A DNA stretch of 30,174 nucleotides from DASCNA01 sp036011305 (lineage in GTDB: Bacteria; Verrucomicrobiota; Lentisphaeria; Victivallales; GWF2-38-69), in the NCBI GenBank assembly GCA_036011305.1, contig DASCNA010000241.1:1-30174 (forward strand). Reading direction: 5' to 3'. The notes below the pieces were generated by a model. That model was given only the letters and a program-made list of their open reading frames with translations. It was not told where the DNA came from and did no database searches. Every line of letters begins with the position of its first letter. Within the stretch, counting starts at the first letter, position 1. The position numbers were made by a program, and so were the translations under genes. Shown here piece by piece: positions 10,342 to 19,013 of this stretch.

Positions 10342-10836
10342 ATGCAACATATAATTTCTATACTGGTAGAAAATAAATTCGGAGTCCTAGCAAAAATCTC
10401 AGGATTATTTTGCGGAAGAGGTTATAATATTGATTCCCTAACAGTAAGCCCTACTGATAATTCAGGTACATCGAAAATGACAATTGTAACTTCTGGGGAT
10501 GAAGCAGTTATTGAACAGACTGAAAAACAATTGAATAAAATTATCGATGTAATTAAAGTTACAAATCTAACTGGAAGCAAATTTATAGAAAGAGAATTAG
10601 CTCTTGCAAAAATCAGAACTACTGCAGAAACAAGATCGGAAATAATGCAGATAACTAGAATTTTTAAAGGTAAAATAGTTAATGTGCATAAAGAAGAAAT
10701 TACAGTTGAACTTTCGGGAAGTGGTGATAAGATAAATGCTTTTGTAAAATTAATGGAGTCATTTGGTATTGTAGAACTTGCCAGAACAGGGAAGGTTGCT
10801 GTATCCAGAATGTCAGGTGACACTCAGAAATATTAA
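10342..10836 (+). CDS. ilvN: Acetolactate synthase small (regulatory) subunit
   Basis: This 164-residue regulatory subunit (IlvN/IlvH) activates the catalytic subunit of acetohydroxyacid synthase and gives valine feedback, the first shared step of branched-chain amino acid synthesis. An N-terminal ACT domain (ISILVENKFGVLAKISGLF, then GYNIDSLTV) is followed by the second conserved domain (RELALAKI, then FKGKIVNV). AAAGGA precedes the ATG. The catalytic ilvB normally sits just upstream but is absent; the upstream gene is a protease. The ThDP enzyme at 28.2-29.9 kb is not a convincing ilvB (see that entry). Confidence 0.93.
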   Translation: MQHIISILVENKFGVLAKISGLFCGRGYNIDSLTVSPTDNSGTSKMTIVTSGDEAVIEQTEKQLNKIIDVIKVTNLTGSKFIERELALAKIRTTAETRSEIMQITRIFKGKIVNVHKEEITVELSGSGDKINAFVKLMESFGIVELARTGKVAVSRMSGDTQKY

Positions 10837-10943
10837 CTATAAATATTATACGGAATCTATTTACTTTTGACCCTTAATGCCATAGAATTGATATTAAACA
10901 GAAGTTTAGATTAAGAAGTAAAAGTTTAACTAAGGTATTAAAA

Positions 10944-11183
10944 ATGTCAACGGAAAATATGTTCAAAAGATTGGATTGGAAATGCGATAAGCTGTTGATA
11001 TGTCCAAGTTGTCTTGAGACATTATTCAGAAGTGACATCGAGCATTTCGCCAAGTGTCCTTATTGTGATCACGAAATTGTATTCGATTCAGAAATAGAAG
11101 ATTATCTTCTAAAACCTGTAATTGATAAATGGATGACATTTCAAAATATTCCTTTACATGAATCCACAACTGTAGATATATAA
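10944..11183 (+). CDS. Small zinc-ribbon protein of unknown function
   Basis: The protein has 79 residues with two Cys knuckles, CPSC (C20, C23) and CPYC (C38, C41), spaced as in a rubredoxin-like zinc ribbon. C14 is an extra cysteine. The C-terminal half is acidic and helical. An AAGGT ribosome site lies upstream of the ATG. It is probably a zinc-binding or nucleic-acid/protein-binding helper, but I do not recognise a named family. It sits 107 nt after ilvN and ends before a strong terminator, so it may be the last gene of that transcript. Confidence 0.75.
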   Translation: MSTENMFKRLDWKCDKLLICPSCLETLFRSDIEHFAKCPYCDHEIVFDSEIEDYLLKPVIDKWMTFQNIPLHESTTVDI

Positions 11184-11221
11184 CGTATATTTATACATAT
11201 TTTAAAATTATTAATTCTTAT

Positions 11222-11253
11222 AGAAAAACTTTTCATTAAGTTTTTCTTTTTTT
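11222..11253 (+). terminator. Rho-independent terminator after the zinc-ribbon gene
   Basis: A perfect 10-bp stem is formed by 11222-11231 (AGAAAAACTT) and 11238-11247 (AAGTTTTTCT), with a 6-nt loop. A run of T follows at 11248-11253. The stem is A/T-rich, which fits this genome. It lies 39 nt after the stop of the zinc-ribbon gene and separates that transcript from the glycosyltransferase genes. Confidence 0.8.
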
Positions 11254-11395
11254 ATGTTAATCATCCGAAACTATAGCAATCTTCAGATAATTTCATATTT
11301 TTTACTAAATGAGTGTTGTTTTTTCAATCAAAATATATGATATGATTAATATTGGAAGCTGAAAATTATTAAAAAGATAAACAGGATAATGGTTT

Positions 11396-13063
11396 ATGGA
11401 AAAATATTCAAATGGCGGTTTTAAATATAGTTTTTTCGTCTTTATTTTTTTTATATTGGTTTATTTAATACCGTTAGGAATCAGTCCTTTAGTAGAACCG
11501 GACGAAACAAGATATGCTGAAATTCCTAGAGAAATGATAGTTAATGATAACTGGGTTGTCCCATATATGGATGGTATACGCTATTATCAGAAACCTGTAC
11601 TAGCATACTGGATGAATGCTATATCTGAACTAATCTTTGGATATAATGCATTTGCTGTCCGCCTGGCATCTGCCCTGACAACCGGGTTAGCAGCACTTTT
11701 AATTTATTTTTTTGTCAGAAATTTTCTTAAAGATAAGTTTATTGCGGCTTTATCTTCATTAGTGTTTTTATCATTTGGAATGGTTTTGGGTATTGGCACA
11801 TTTGCTGTATTGGATGCTCAAACAAGTTTTTTCTTAACCGGTGCATTGATAATGTTTTATTTTGCATACAAAAGTAAATCTCAATGGACCTGTAATATAT
11901 TTTTAGCTCTTTCCGGCCTGTTCACAGGCGGTGGTTTTATGACAAAGGGATTTTTAGTATTTGCAGTAATGGCCTTTGCTGTTGCCCCATTTTTAATATG
12001 GGAAAAAAAATGGAAACGAATGTTTACTATGATGTGGGTACCCATCATTTTTGCAATAGGTATCTCTCTTCCCTGGGCAATAGCAGTTTATTTACGTGCT
12101 CCAGATTTTTGGAAATATTTCTTTTTTGATCAGAATGTAAAGAGATATTTTACTGACACAGCAGGGCAACACCCTGAACCATTATGGTTTCTACTCCCAA
12201 TATTAATAGCAGGCACATTGCCGTGGACAATACAGCTTCCAAGCATAGTATTAGGCCTGAGAAAAAATAATTTTTTCAAGCATCCTCTAATGCGATACGG
12301 TATTTGCTGGGTAGTTTTACCATTTATTTTTTTCTCATTCTGCAGTGGTAAACTACCAACTTATGTTCTGCCATGCTTTCCTCCTTTAGCTGTATTTACT
12401 GCATACGGTTTGTACCTATATCTGAAAAAAGATATTAATGGCAAAATTTTCTCCTATACTTTGAAATTTCTTGCGATTGTATTTTTTATAGGCGGTGTAG
12501 GTTTTATACTATACCAACTGATTGCTTTTACAGGCAAAATACCGGGACTTTATCTACCTAATGAATACTGGAAGTGGATTATTGCATTTATAGCAATTTT
12601 AATATTTATATATTTTGTGAAATGTTCACTTAAATCTAAGAATATTCAAAACAAACTGTTTTTATTTGCTATTGCTCCTATCGCAATCATGGCTATCAAA
12701 AGCGTCGTCATTCCTGATCAGATAATGTATGGAAAAGAACAGGGTAAATTCATCCTTGCACAAGCTAAATATATACAACCTGACACAATGGTGTTAGCTT
12801 ATCCCAATATGCTCCATTCTGTTTCATGGTATCTCAAAAGAGATAATATATATGTTTATGGAAATACTGGAGAATTTTCTCATGGACTAAATTATCCTGA
12901 TGCTAAGTATAGATTTATAAGTACAAAAAAATTGCAAGAATTAATAAAAAGCGGCAAACATAAAGGAAATATTGCATTTTTTATGCGTGGAGATTTCAGA
13001 GAAGGAATCCCAGCTTCAAAAATTGAAGATTATAAACATCGAATGATGTTTTCTAAATTATAA
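11396..13063 (+). CDS. ArnT/PMT-like (GT83, GT-C fold) membrane glycosyltransferase
   Basis: This is a 555-residue polytopic inner-membrane protein with about 11-13 hydrophobic segments. After the first helix it has EPDETRYAEIPREM (D36, E37), the acidic first periplasmic-loop signature of ArnT-like enzymes. YYQKPVLAYW follows with K66, the position that contacts the lipid phosphate in ArnT. Such enzymes move a sugar, aminoarabinose in true ArnT, from an undecaprenyl or polyprenyl phosphate carrier onto lipid A or another envelope acceptor. No arn sugar-biosynthesis genes are nearby, so donor and acceptor are unknown. AGGA lies upstream of the ATG. The next gene encodes a related protein. Confidence 0.88.
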   Translation: MEKYSNGGFKYSFFVFIFFILVYLIPLGISPLVEPDETRYAEIPREMIVNDNWVVPYMDGIRYYQKPVLAYWMNAISELIFGYNAFAVRLASALTTGLAALLIYFFVRNFLKDKFIAALSSLVFLSFGMVLGIGTFAVLDAQTSFFLTGALIMFYFAYKSKSQWTCNIFLALSGLFTGGGFMTKGFLVFAVMAFAVAPFLIWEKKWKRMFTMMWVPIIFAIGISLPWAIAVYLRAPDFWKYFFFDQNVKRYFTDTAGQHPEPLWFLLPILIAGTLPWTIQLPSIVLGLRKNNFFKHPLMRYGICWVVLPFIFFSFCSGKLPTYVLPCFPPLAVFTAYGLYLYLKKDINGKIFSYTLKFLAIVFFIGGVGFILYQLIAFTGKIPGLYLPNEYWKWIIAFIAILIFIYFVKCSLKSKNIQNKLFLFAIAPIAIMAIKSVVIPDQIMYGKEQGKFILAQAKYIQPDTMVLAYPNMLHSVSWYLKRDNIYVYGNTGEFSHGLNYPDAKYRFISTKKLQELIKSGKHKGNIAFFMRGDFREGIPASKIEDYKHRMMFSKL

Positions 13064-13165
13064 GATAAAAATAATTTAATAATCTGAAAACAATTTTTTG
13101 AGTAGTATAATATAAGATATACCAAAACAGTTATAAACTAACTACGAAACAATTAGGTTGTAGAT

Positions 13166-14827
13166 TTGAGATACGAAGAAAAATCACCACATAAAATTAT
13201 ATCAATAGTAATCATAGTTATTGCTTTTATCGTTTTATATTCACCATGGCATCTCGGCCTTAGAGAGCTGCTTGGCGAAGAAGGTAAATTTGCGGCAATG
13301 GCTCTGGATATGAATATATTTAATCCCTCAACTATAGCACATGGAGAGACTTTATCCAACTGTTTCCCTCTTTATCCATGGGTAGCAGCTATCGTCTATA
13401 AACTAGGATTTGGCTTGGAAGTTGGATTAAGAGGTATATCTGTAGTATGCCTCGCAACTTTAGGTGTAATTGTATTTCAAACTTCAAAGAAAAATAGTGG
13501 TTTTCAAGAAGCAGTTGTGAGCACTGTATTTATGATTGCCAATATTGTAGTTTTTGAAAAAGCTATTGACGGAAATCCATTTTTGTTGGCTGTTATTTTT
13601 CTGTTTTTAGGATGGCTTACCTGGTATGAATATGGCGCGATTCAGGGAAATTGGAATAAAGCTTGGGTAGTCAGTTTTATTTTTTGCGGTTTAGCTTTCT
13701 ACACGATAGGCTGGATAGCGATTTTTTATTATTTTCTTCCGCTAATTTTTATGAGACGTCCTCTTACTCTGTGGAAAAAATTAGATAATAACGGTTTTAA
13801 ATTCGGTATTTTTATTGTTGCTTTTTTTATCTTACTTTGGCTGATTCCAAGACTTATCACGGCAATCGAATATCCTCTAAATTCTACTCCGTTGGATTTA
13901 CAAATAACAAATGATTATATTATCCAGATAATTTTCTTCCCCATAACTTTTGCAACTGAAATAATACCATGGACTATTATTGTCTGGCCAGCATTTTGTG
14001 TGGCATACTATCCATTGGATCATAATCCTATTTTTAGTAGATTTTTAAGAACAATCAGTATATCACTTTTTGCATTTCTGTGGATAAACCCATTTACTGA
14101 AACACGTGATTTTATGATATTAGTTCCTCCATTGGCTGTTTTAGCCGGAGTTCACTACAAAATTTTGATAAGAAGATATGGTTTTACTCTTCATAAGCTT
14201 CTTAATTTTCTCACCATAATACTTCTTGTGTTAAGCATTATGGCATTTATTCTATTTTTACTGCCAAAAACATGGTGGAGTGAGTCTTCAATTCTTAATT
14301 ATATCCATAATGTTTTCTTTACTGAAGGAATAAGATTTTTCTTCACACTTTCCACATGGGGTATAATTCAAACCGGGGCAAGTGTACTTATCGGTATAAC
14401 TACTATTGTTTTACATAAAATCAAATTAAGTGTATGGCTTCATGGTTTATGCGTATGCCTAATGTTTATGCTATGTTTCTGGGCTGTAACGTATCCTTAT
14501 CGTTCCCAGTCAAACGATGCTCGCGTAACAGCGAAATCAATAATTAAACCAATGGGTAAAACTTATAATACAGATATAACATTATATAAAGGGCCAGAAA
14601 TTGCAGATATATATGTATTAGGCTGTTATTTACACTGTCACCTTAAAAAAATATATAAGTATAGTGAACTTCCTAAAAATACCGAAACTGTTTATGTATT
14701 ATCCCTTAATCAACCAGTATTTCCTTCAAGGCAATGGACATTAATATCTTCACAGTATTATAAAAATAAGATGCTATATTTATGGAAAGGTGTTTCTGTA
14801 AACAAAAAACCTATTTTAGAAATTTAA
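13166..14827 (+). CDS. Divergent GT-C/ArnT-like membrane protein, TTG start
   Basis: This 553-residue protein has many hydrophobic helices and resembles the preceding gene in layout. First helix, then LRELLGEEGKFAAMALDM where the neighbour has LVEPDETRYAEIPREM, then LSNCFPLYPW where the neighbour has YYQKPVLAYW. Thus the DE pair appears as E38-E39 and the conserved Lys is missing. It may use another substrate or be a non-catalytic partner. The start is TTG at 13166-13168: the first helix requires it, an AGG lies about 9 nt upstream, and no ATG occurs before residue 45. It ends 1 nt before rlmN. Confidence 0.72.
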   Translation: MRYEEKSPHKIISIVIIVIAFIVLYSPWHLGLRELLGEEGKFAAMALDMNIFNPSTIAHGETLSNCFPLYPWVAAIVYKLGFGLEVGLRGISVVCLATLGVIVFQTSKKNSGFQEAVVSTVFMIANIVVFEKAIDGNPFLLAVIFLFLGWLTWYEYGAIQGNWNKAWVVSFIFCGLAFYTIGWIAIFYYFLPLIFMRRPLTLWKKLDNNGFKFGIFIVAFFILLWLIPRLITAIEYPLNSTPLDLQITNDYIIQIIFFPITFATEIIPWTIIVWPAFCVAYYPLDHNPIFSRFLRTISISLFAFLWINPFTETRDFMILVPPLAVLAGVHYKILIRRYGFTLHKLLNFLTIILLVLSIMAFILFLLPKTWWSESSILNYIHNVFFTEGIRFFFTLSTWGIIQTGASVLIGITTIVLHKIKLSVWLHGLCVCLMFMLCFWAVTYPYRSQSNDARVTAKSIIKPMGKTYNTDITLYKGPEIADIYVLGCYLHCHLKKIYKYSELPKNTETVYVLSLNQPVFPSRQWTLISSQYYKNKMLYLWKGVSVNKKPILEI

Positions 14828-14828
14828 A

Positions 14829-15866
14829 GTGAAAAATAAACAATATATATACAGCATAACACTTGCTGATTTAAAAGATAGTTTACCTGATATTCAAGCA
14901 TATAGGTACAAACAGATAATTAACTGGATTTACAATAATAATATTTATAATCCTGAAAAAATGTCCAATATACCAGCTGATATTAAAAACAAGTTAGCTG
15001 AGGCTTTTGAATGCAGTTTGCCCAAAATTTTAAAACAGAGTAAAACTTCTGATAAAACAGATAAATATTTAGTAAAACTCAAAGATGATGAAACAATTGA
15101 ATTTGTAATAATTCACTCTCCCCAAAGAAAAACACTATGTTTAAGCTCACAGGTCGGCTGCCCTGTTCAATGCAAATTTTGTGCAAGCGGAATGTTTGGT
15201 TTAAACAGAAATTTAACGAAAGGTGAAATTGTCTCACAATTTCTTTTAGCTTCAGAGTATATCGGTAAAACTCCCGACAATGTTGTTTTTATGGGTATTG
15301 GAGAGCCGTTACTAAATTATAATAACCTTATTTCCGCCCTAGAAACTATCTGTTCTCAAGAGTATTTCAACTATGCTTCAAGAAGAGTTACAATTTCTAC
15401 AAGCGGCATACCAAAATATATAATTAAATTAGCCAACCTGTCGCAACAATGGAATCTTGCTTTATCACTACATGCAACTGATGACGTGACACGTTCAAAG
15501 TTAATTCCCGATAAATCACGATATGAAATGGAAGAAATTCTTAAATCATGTAAATATTATTTTTCAAAAACCGGGAGAATAATAACACTTGAGTATACAC
15601 TGATAAAAGATATTAATGATTCTACAAAACAGGCAAAAGAGTTAGCTGGTATAGCAAAAAATATGAGAGCCAAAGTAAATTTGATCCCATTCAATAAAGT
15701 TTTAGGCTGCAGTTTTGCAAGGCCGGAAAAAAATGCCTGTCTTAAGTTTGCCAGTATTCTACAATCAAATGGAATTAGTTTTACATTCAGATTGGAAAAG
15801 GGCAACAATATAGATGCTGCCTGTGGACAATTGCGTGCATCTAACCTCAAAGAGAATATAAAATAA
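14829..15866 (+). CDS. rlmN: Dual-specificity 23S rRNA A2503 / tRNA A37 C2-methyltransferase RlmN
   Basis: RlmN is a radical-SAM enzyme that methylates C2 of A2503 in 23S rRNA and A37 of some tRNAs. The [4Fe-4S] motif CPVQCKFC is at C111, C115 and C118. The paired catalytic cysteines are C104 (TLCLSSQVG) and C332 (AACGQLRAS). The GEPLLNYNNL SAM-binding stretch is also present. The length of 345 residues is normal. The start is GTG at 14829-14831, one base after the stop of the glycosyltransferase-like gene, so translation is probably coupled. Confidence 0.96.
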   Translation: MKNKQYIYSITLADLKDSLPDIQAYRYKQIINWIYNNNIYNPEKMSNIPADIKNKLAEAFECSLPKILKQSKTSDKTDKYLVKLKDDETIEFVIIHSPQRKTLCLSSQVGCPVQCKFCASGMFGLNRNLTKGEIVSQFLLASEYIGKTPDNVVFMGIGEPLLNYNNLISALETICSQEYFNYASRRVTISTSGIPKYIIKLANLSQQWNLALSLHATDDVTRSKLIPDKSRYEMEEILKSCKYYFSKTGRIITLEYTLIKDINDSTKQAKELAGIAKNMRAKVNLIPFNKVLGCSFARPEKNACLKFASILQSNGISFTFRLEKGNNIDAACGQLRASNLKENIK

Positions 15867-15949
15867 TACCTACTTTATTTGTATTCTATACCTTTTTTTG
15901 ATAAATTAACTATTTGCTTATATACACTTATACAAGGAATACTATACAG

Positions 15950-16486
15950 ATGGAAAATATAATTAAAGATTTACTGATATCGCTTGGAGAAGATACTGAA
16001 AGAGAAGGATTACTCAATACTCCTAAAAGAGTTGCAAAAAGTCTCAAATTTTTAACTAAGGGATATCATGAAGATATAGATACAGTAATAAACGATGCAA
16101 TTTATGATTCTGAAAGCTGTGACATGGTAATCGTAAAAGACATCGAATTTTATAGCATGTGTGAACATCACATGCTTCCTTTTTATGGTAAATGTCATAT
16201 AGGCTATCTACCTAAAGATAAAATTATTGGTGTAAGTAAACTGGCCAGAGTTGTTGAAGTGTTTGCGCGAAGACTTCAAATACAGGAAAGATTATCCAGG
16301 CAGATTGCTCAGACAATTATAGAAAAAATTGATGCAAGAGGCGTCGGTGTTGTAATGGATGCACAACATATGTGCATGACAATGCGCGGAGTTAAAAAGC
16401 AGCATTCTAAAATGGTGACTTCATCGATGCTGGGTCTTTTCAGAAGACAACCAACTCGAATGGAATTTCTCAATTTAATCAAATAA
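15950..16486 (+). CDS. folE: GTP cyclohydrolase I
   Basis: This cytoplasmic enzyme makes 7,8-dihydroneopterin triphosphate from GTP, the entry step to folate or, via QueD, queuosine. Zinc ligands are C71 and H74 (MCEHHMLPF) and C142 (HMCMTMRG). The GVSKLARVVEVFARRLQIQERL core is intact. I chose ATG 15950 because AAGGA at 15934-15938 sits about 11 nt before it and the conserved helix starts there. An upstream in-frame TTG at 15914 would add 12 unconserved residues. That gives 178 residues, short but normal. No other folate or queuosine genes are adjacent. Confidence 0.95.
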   Translation: MENIIKDLLISLGEDTEREGLLNTPKRVAKSLKFLTKGYHEDIDTVINDAIYDSESCDMVIVKDIEFYSMCEHHMLPFYGKCHIGYLPKDKIIGVSKLARVVEVFARRLQIQERLSRQIAQTIIEKIDARGVGVVMDAQHMCMTMRGVKKQHSKMVTSSMLGLFRRQPTRMEFLNLIK

Positions 16487-16604
16487 AGGAGCATTTAACT
16501 ATATTTTAATTAAATGATAAGTATATACGTACAAATATCTAAGTAATTGAATATAAATTTGAACTTAGGATTTATTAAGCTATTTTTATCTATATTAAAA
16601 TAAG

Positions 16605-16610
16605 TATAAT
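16605..16610 (+). promoter_or_regulatory. Candidate -10 element upstream of the ketoacyl synthase gene
   Basis: An exact TATAAT at 16605-16610 lies 46 nt before the fab gene start in the 170-nt gap after folE. The hexamer 17 nt upstream is T-rich but a weak -35, so the call rests mainly on the -10. In such AT-rich DNA a chance match is quite possible. Confidence 0.3.
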
Positions 16611-16656
16611 TATATATGAAAAATGTTATTATTTATACGGAGACGGCTAAACTATA

Positions 16657-17901
16657 ATGAAAAACAATATTGTTGTAACAGGTAGAGGTTTAGTAACACC
16701 TTTAGGAGCAGGACTGGAAAGAAACGAAACCGCTCTCAGAAATGGTGAAAGTGGAATAGTATTCGTTCCTGAATGGAAAGAGGTTGGACTTGAAAGTCAG
16801 ATTGCCGGCCTAATAGATGAAAAACTTCTGGAATGCCCTCTCTTTAATAAAAAAAATCTGCGATACATGTCTCCTAATGTTATGCTTGGAACTGTTGCAG
16901 CATACGAAGCTATACAAGAAGCCGGTTTAGATCTTGAAACTTTACAAAATAAAAGAGTTGCAATTGTACTTGGTCATGGAGGCAGCACTCATCAAATAGT
17001 TCATGAAGGAGCAAAAATTTTAGAAACCACAGGAAAATCAAAAAGAGTTTCACCGTTTATTGTACCTAAAGTTATGCCGTCTTCTGCAGTTTCAAGTTTA
17101 TCTCTCATACTTGGCATTACAGGAGAAACTTTTACTGTGAGTTCTGCTTGTGCAAGTGGTGCACATGCAGTTATGGTTTCATCAAGATTACTGCAGTCAG
17201 GCATGTATGATATTGTAATTACAGGCGGAACTGAAGAAGTCAGCTGGGTGCATGCCCTTGGATTTGATGCTATGCGCGCAATTTCAAGAGGATATAATGA
17301 TGATCCAACAAAAGGCAGCAGACCTTTTGATCAGGCAAGAGATGGATTTGTCATTTCTGCCGGGGCCGGAATCATGATTCTTGAATCTGAAGAACATGCA
17401 AAATCACGTAATGCCAGGCCTATAGCTAAAGTTTCTGCTGCTACTGCAAACAGTAATGCTACAGATATGGTTTTCCCTGACGCAGATTCAAGTGCAAAGC
17501 TTATGAAAGAAGCCTTAAAAATGGCCAACCTTAAACCATCTGATATTGATTATGTCAATACACATGGAACATCAACACCTGTTGGAGATCCTGTGGAAAT
17601 GAACTCTCTAAAATCTGTATTCGAAAAAGAAAACAAAAATGTGGCTATTAACAGTACAAAATCAATGACAGGTCACATGATCGGGGCAACTGGAGCTGTT
17701 GAAGTTATATTCTGTACTCAAATGATAGATAAAGGATTTATATGCCCCACAATAAATCTTGATAATCCAGATCCTGAATTTGACTGGGCAAACCTTGTAA
17801 GAGAAACTATTCCTGAAGTAAAAGTAAAGCATGCGCTGAGTAATAGTTTCGGTTTTGGAGGTACGAACTCATGTGTAATACTATCAACACTAGAAAAATA
17901 A
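16657..17901 (+). CDS. 3-oxoacyl-[acyl-carrier-protein] synthase, KAS I (FabB)-like
   Basis: This 414-residue decarboxylating condensing enzyme elongates fatty acids by joining malonyl-ACP to acyl-ACP. The Cys-His-His triad is C165 (SSACASG), H303 (NTHGTSTPVGD) and H340 (KSMTGHMIGATG). Within the family it resembles FabB more than FabF. It has the short N-terminal ELK/EWK-DxG segment, GGTEEVSWVHALGFDAM (compare the FabB GGGEELCWEMACEFDAM), and PFDQARDGFVISAGAG. FabB types extend cis-unsaturated chains in enterobacteria. No fabA, ACP or other fab gene is nearby, so the exact role (FabB or FabF) is inferred. The ribosome site is poor. tsaD begins 4 nt after its stop. Confidence 0.9.
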   Translation: MKNNIVVTGRGLVTPLGAGLERNETALRNGESGIVFVPEWKEVGLESQIAGLIDEKLLECPLFNKKNLRYMSPNVMLGTVAAYEAIQEAGLDLETLQNKRVAIVLGHGGSTHQIVHEGAKILETTGKSKRVSPFIVPKVMPSSAVSSLSLILGITGETFTVSSACASGAHAVMVSSRLLQSGMYDIVITGGTEEVSWVHALGFDAMRAISRGYNDDPTKGSRPFDQARDGFVISAGAGIMILESEEHAKSRNARPIAKVSAATANSNATDMVFPDADSSAKLMKEALKMANLKPSDIDYVNTHGTSTPVGDPVEMNSLKSVFEKENKNVAINSTKSMTGHMIGATGAVEVIFCTQMIDKGFICPTINLDNPDPEFDWANLVRETIPEVKVKHALSNSFGFGGTNSCVILSTLEK

Positions 17902-17905
17902 AATA

Positions 17906-18982
17906 ATGAAACTTGTACTTGGTATTGAAACAAGCTGTGATGAAACAGCCGTATCTATAGTTGGCGATGGACATAAAGTATTATCAAATATAGTTTCATC
18001 CCAAATAGCTAAGCATGCCGTTTACGGCGGCGTAGTTCCTGAATTAGCTGCCAGAGAGCATTTAAATGCTATGAAACCTGTGACAGATCAGGCAATTGCG
18101 GAGGCTAACATATCAATTAAAGACGTTGATGCCATTGCTGTAACAAACTTACCTGGCTTAATGCCGGCATTATTAGTTGGATTAAACTTTGCCAGAGGTC
18201 TTTCTCTCAGCAATAATATACCTCTAGTTGGAATTAACCATTTTGTAGCTCATATGTATGCGGCATTTTTAAATGATAAATTTCAACTACTATCAGACAT
18301 TAATAGTTTCCCTATACTGGCTCTGGTTGTTTCAGGCGGACATACAGCGCTTGTACTGATAAATAAAGATGGCAGTTCTAAGATCATTGGAACAACAATT
18401 GATGATGCTGCAGGCGAAGCAATGGACAAAGGAGCAAAACTTCTTAACTTAGGTTATCCTGGCGGTCCTATCATCGATAAATTATCAAAAAATGGCGATC
18501 CTAATAAATTTAAATTTCCAAGATCTCTAACCGGCACTGCTGGAAAAGCTGTATCTAAAGAAAACACTTATAATTTTAGTTTCAGCGGCCTTAAAACATC
18601 TTTATTATACCATATTGAAAAAAATGGAGGATATAAAAATTTTAAAGATGAATTGCTCCATGATACTATTGCTTCTTATCAATATGCCGTTGTTGATGTT
18701 CTTTGCATGAAAACAATTAAAGCTGCGAAAAAATTTAATGCTAAATCAATCGTGCTTTGTGGCGGAGTAGCTCAAAACTCTCTATTGAGAGAAGAGCTTA
18801 ATAACAGAACACCTAGTAATACAAGTTTTGTACTCACTCCCAGAGAATATTGCGGAGATAATGCTGCAATGATAGCAGGTCTTGGCTTTCATTATTTAAA
18901 TAATGAAAAATATGATCTTGCTATTGATGCTTATTCCAGGCTTCCAAAATTTAGTACGGTTCCATTTGTTCCGAATTTATAA
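17906..18982 (+). CDS. tsaD: tRNA N6-adenosine threonylcarbamoyltransferase TsaD
   Basis: TsaD, with TsaB and TsaE, transfers threonylcarbamoyl to A37 of ANN-decoding tRNAs. The ASKHA-fold start LGIETSCDETAVSIV is present. Metal-binding H112 and H116 lie in NHFVAHM, with VSGGHTALVL, LCGGVAQNSLLR and the C-terminal Asp of YCGDNAAM. One motif is unusual: NLPGLMPALLVG replaces the common GPGL-x-G-x-LLVG. At 358 residues the length is normal. It starts 4 nt after the ketoacyl synthase gene, so the two are likely co-transcribed. Confidence 0.96.
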   Translation: MKLVLGIETSCDETAVSIVGDGHKVLSNIVSSQIAKHAVYGGVVPELAAREHLNAMKPVTDQAIAEANISIKDVDAIAVTNLPGLMPALLVGLNFARGLSLSNNIPLVGINHFVAHMYAAFLNDKFQLLSDINSFPILALVVSGGHTALVLINKDGSSKIIGTTIDDAAGEAMDKGAKLLNLGYPGGPIIDKLSKNGDPNKFKFPRSLTGTAGKAVSKENTYNFSFSGLKTSLLYHIEKNGGYKNFKDELLHDTIASYQYAVVDVLCMKTIKAAKKFNAKSIVLCGGVAQNSLLREELNNRTPSNTSFVLTPREYCGDNAAMIAGLGFHYLNNEKYDLAIDAYSRLPKFSTVPFVPNL

Positions 18983-18993
18983 AAAGAAATTAT

Positions 18994-19013
18994 GGCCTGC
19001 ATAACGGCAGACC
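18994..19013. terminator. Candidate bidirectional terminator between tsaD and trpC
   Basis: GGCCTGC (18994-19000) can pair with GCAGACC (19007-19013) across a 6-nt loop, with one C/A mismatch. A T-rich run follows on the plus strand from 19014 and a weaker one on the minus strand. Its place between two convergent stops supports a shared terminator. The stem is short and imperfect. Confidence 0.45.

Noticed and set aside
10422..10823. Antisense open frame of 133 codons over ilvN
   Set aside because: It mirrors a strongly conserved gene and has no recognisable protein pattern or ribosome site; it is a shadow frame.
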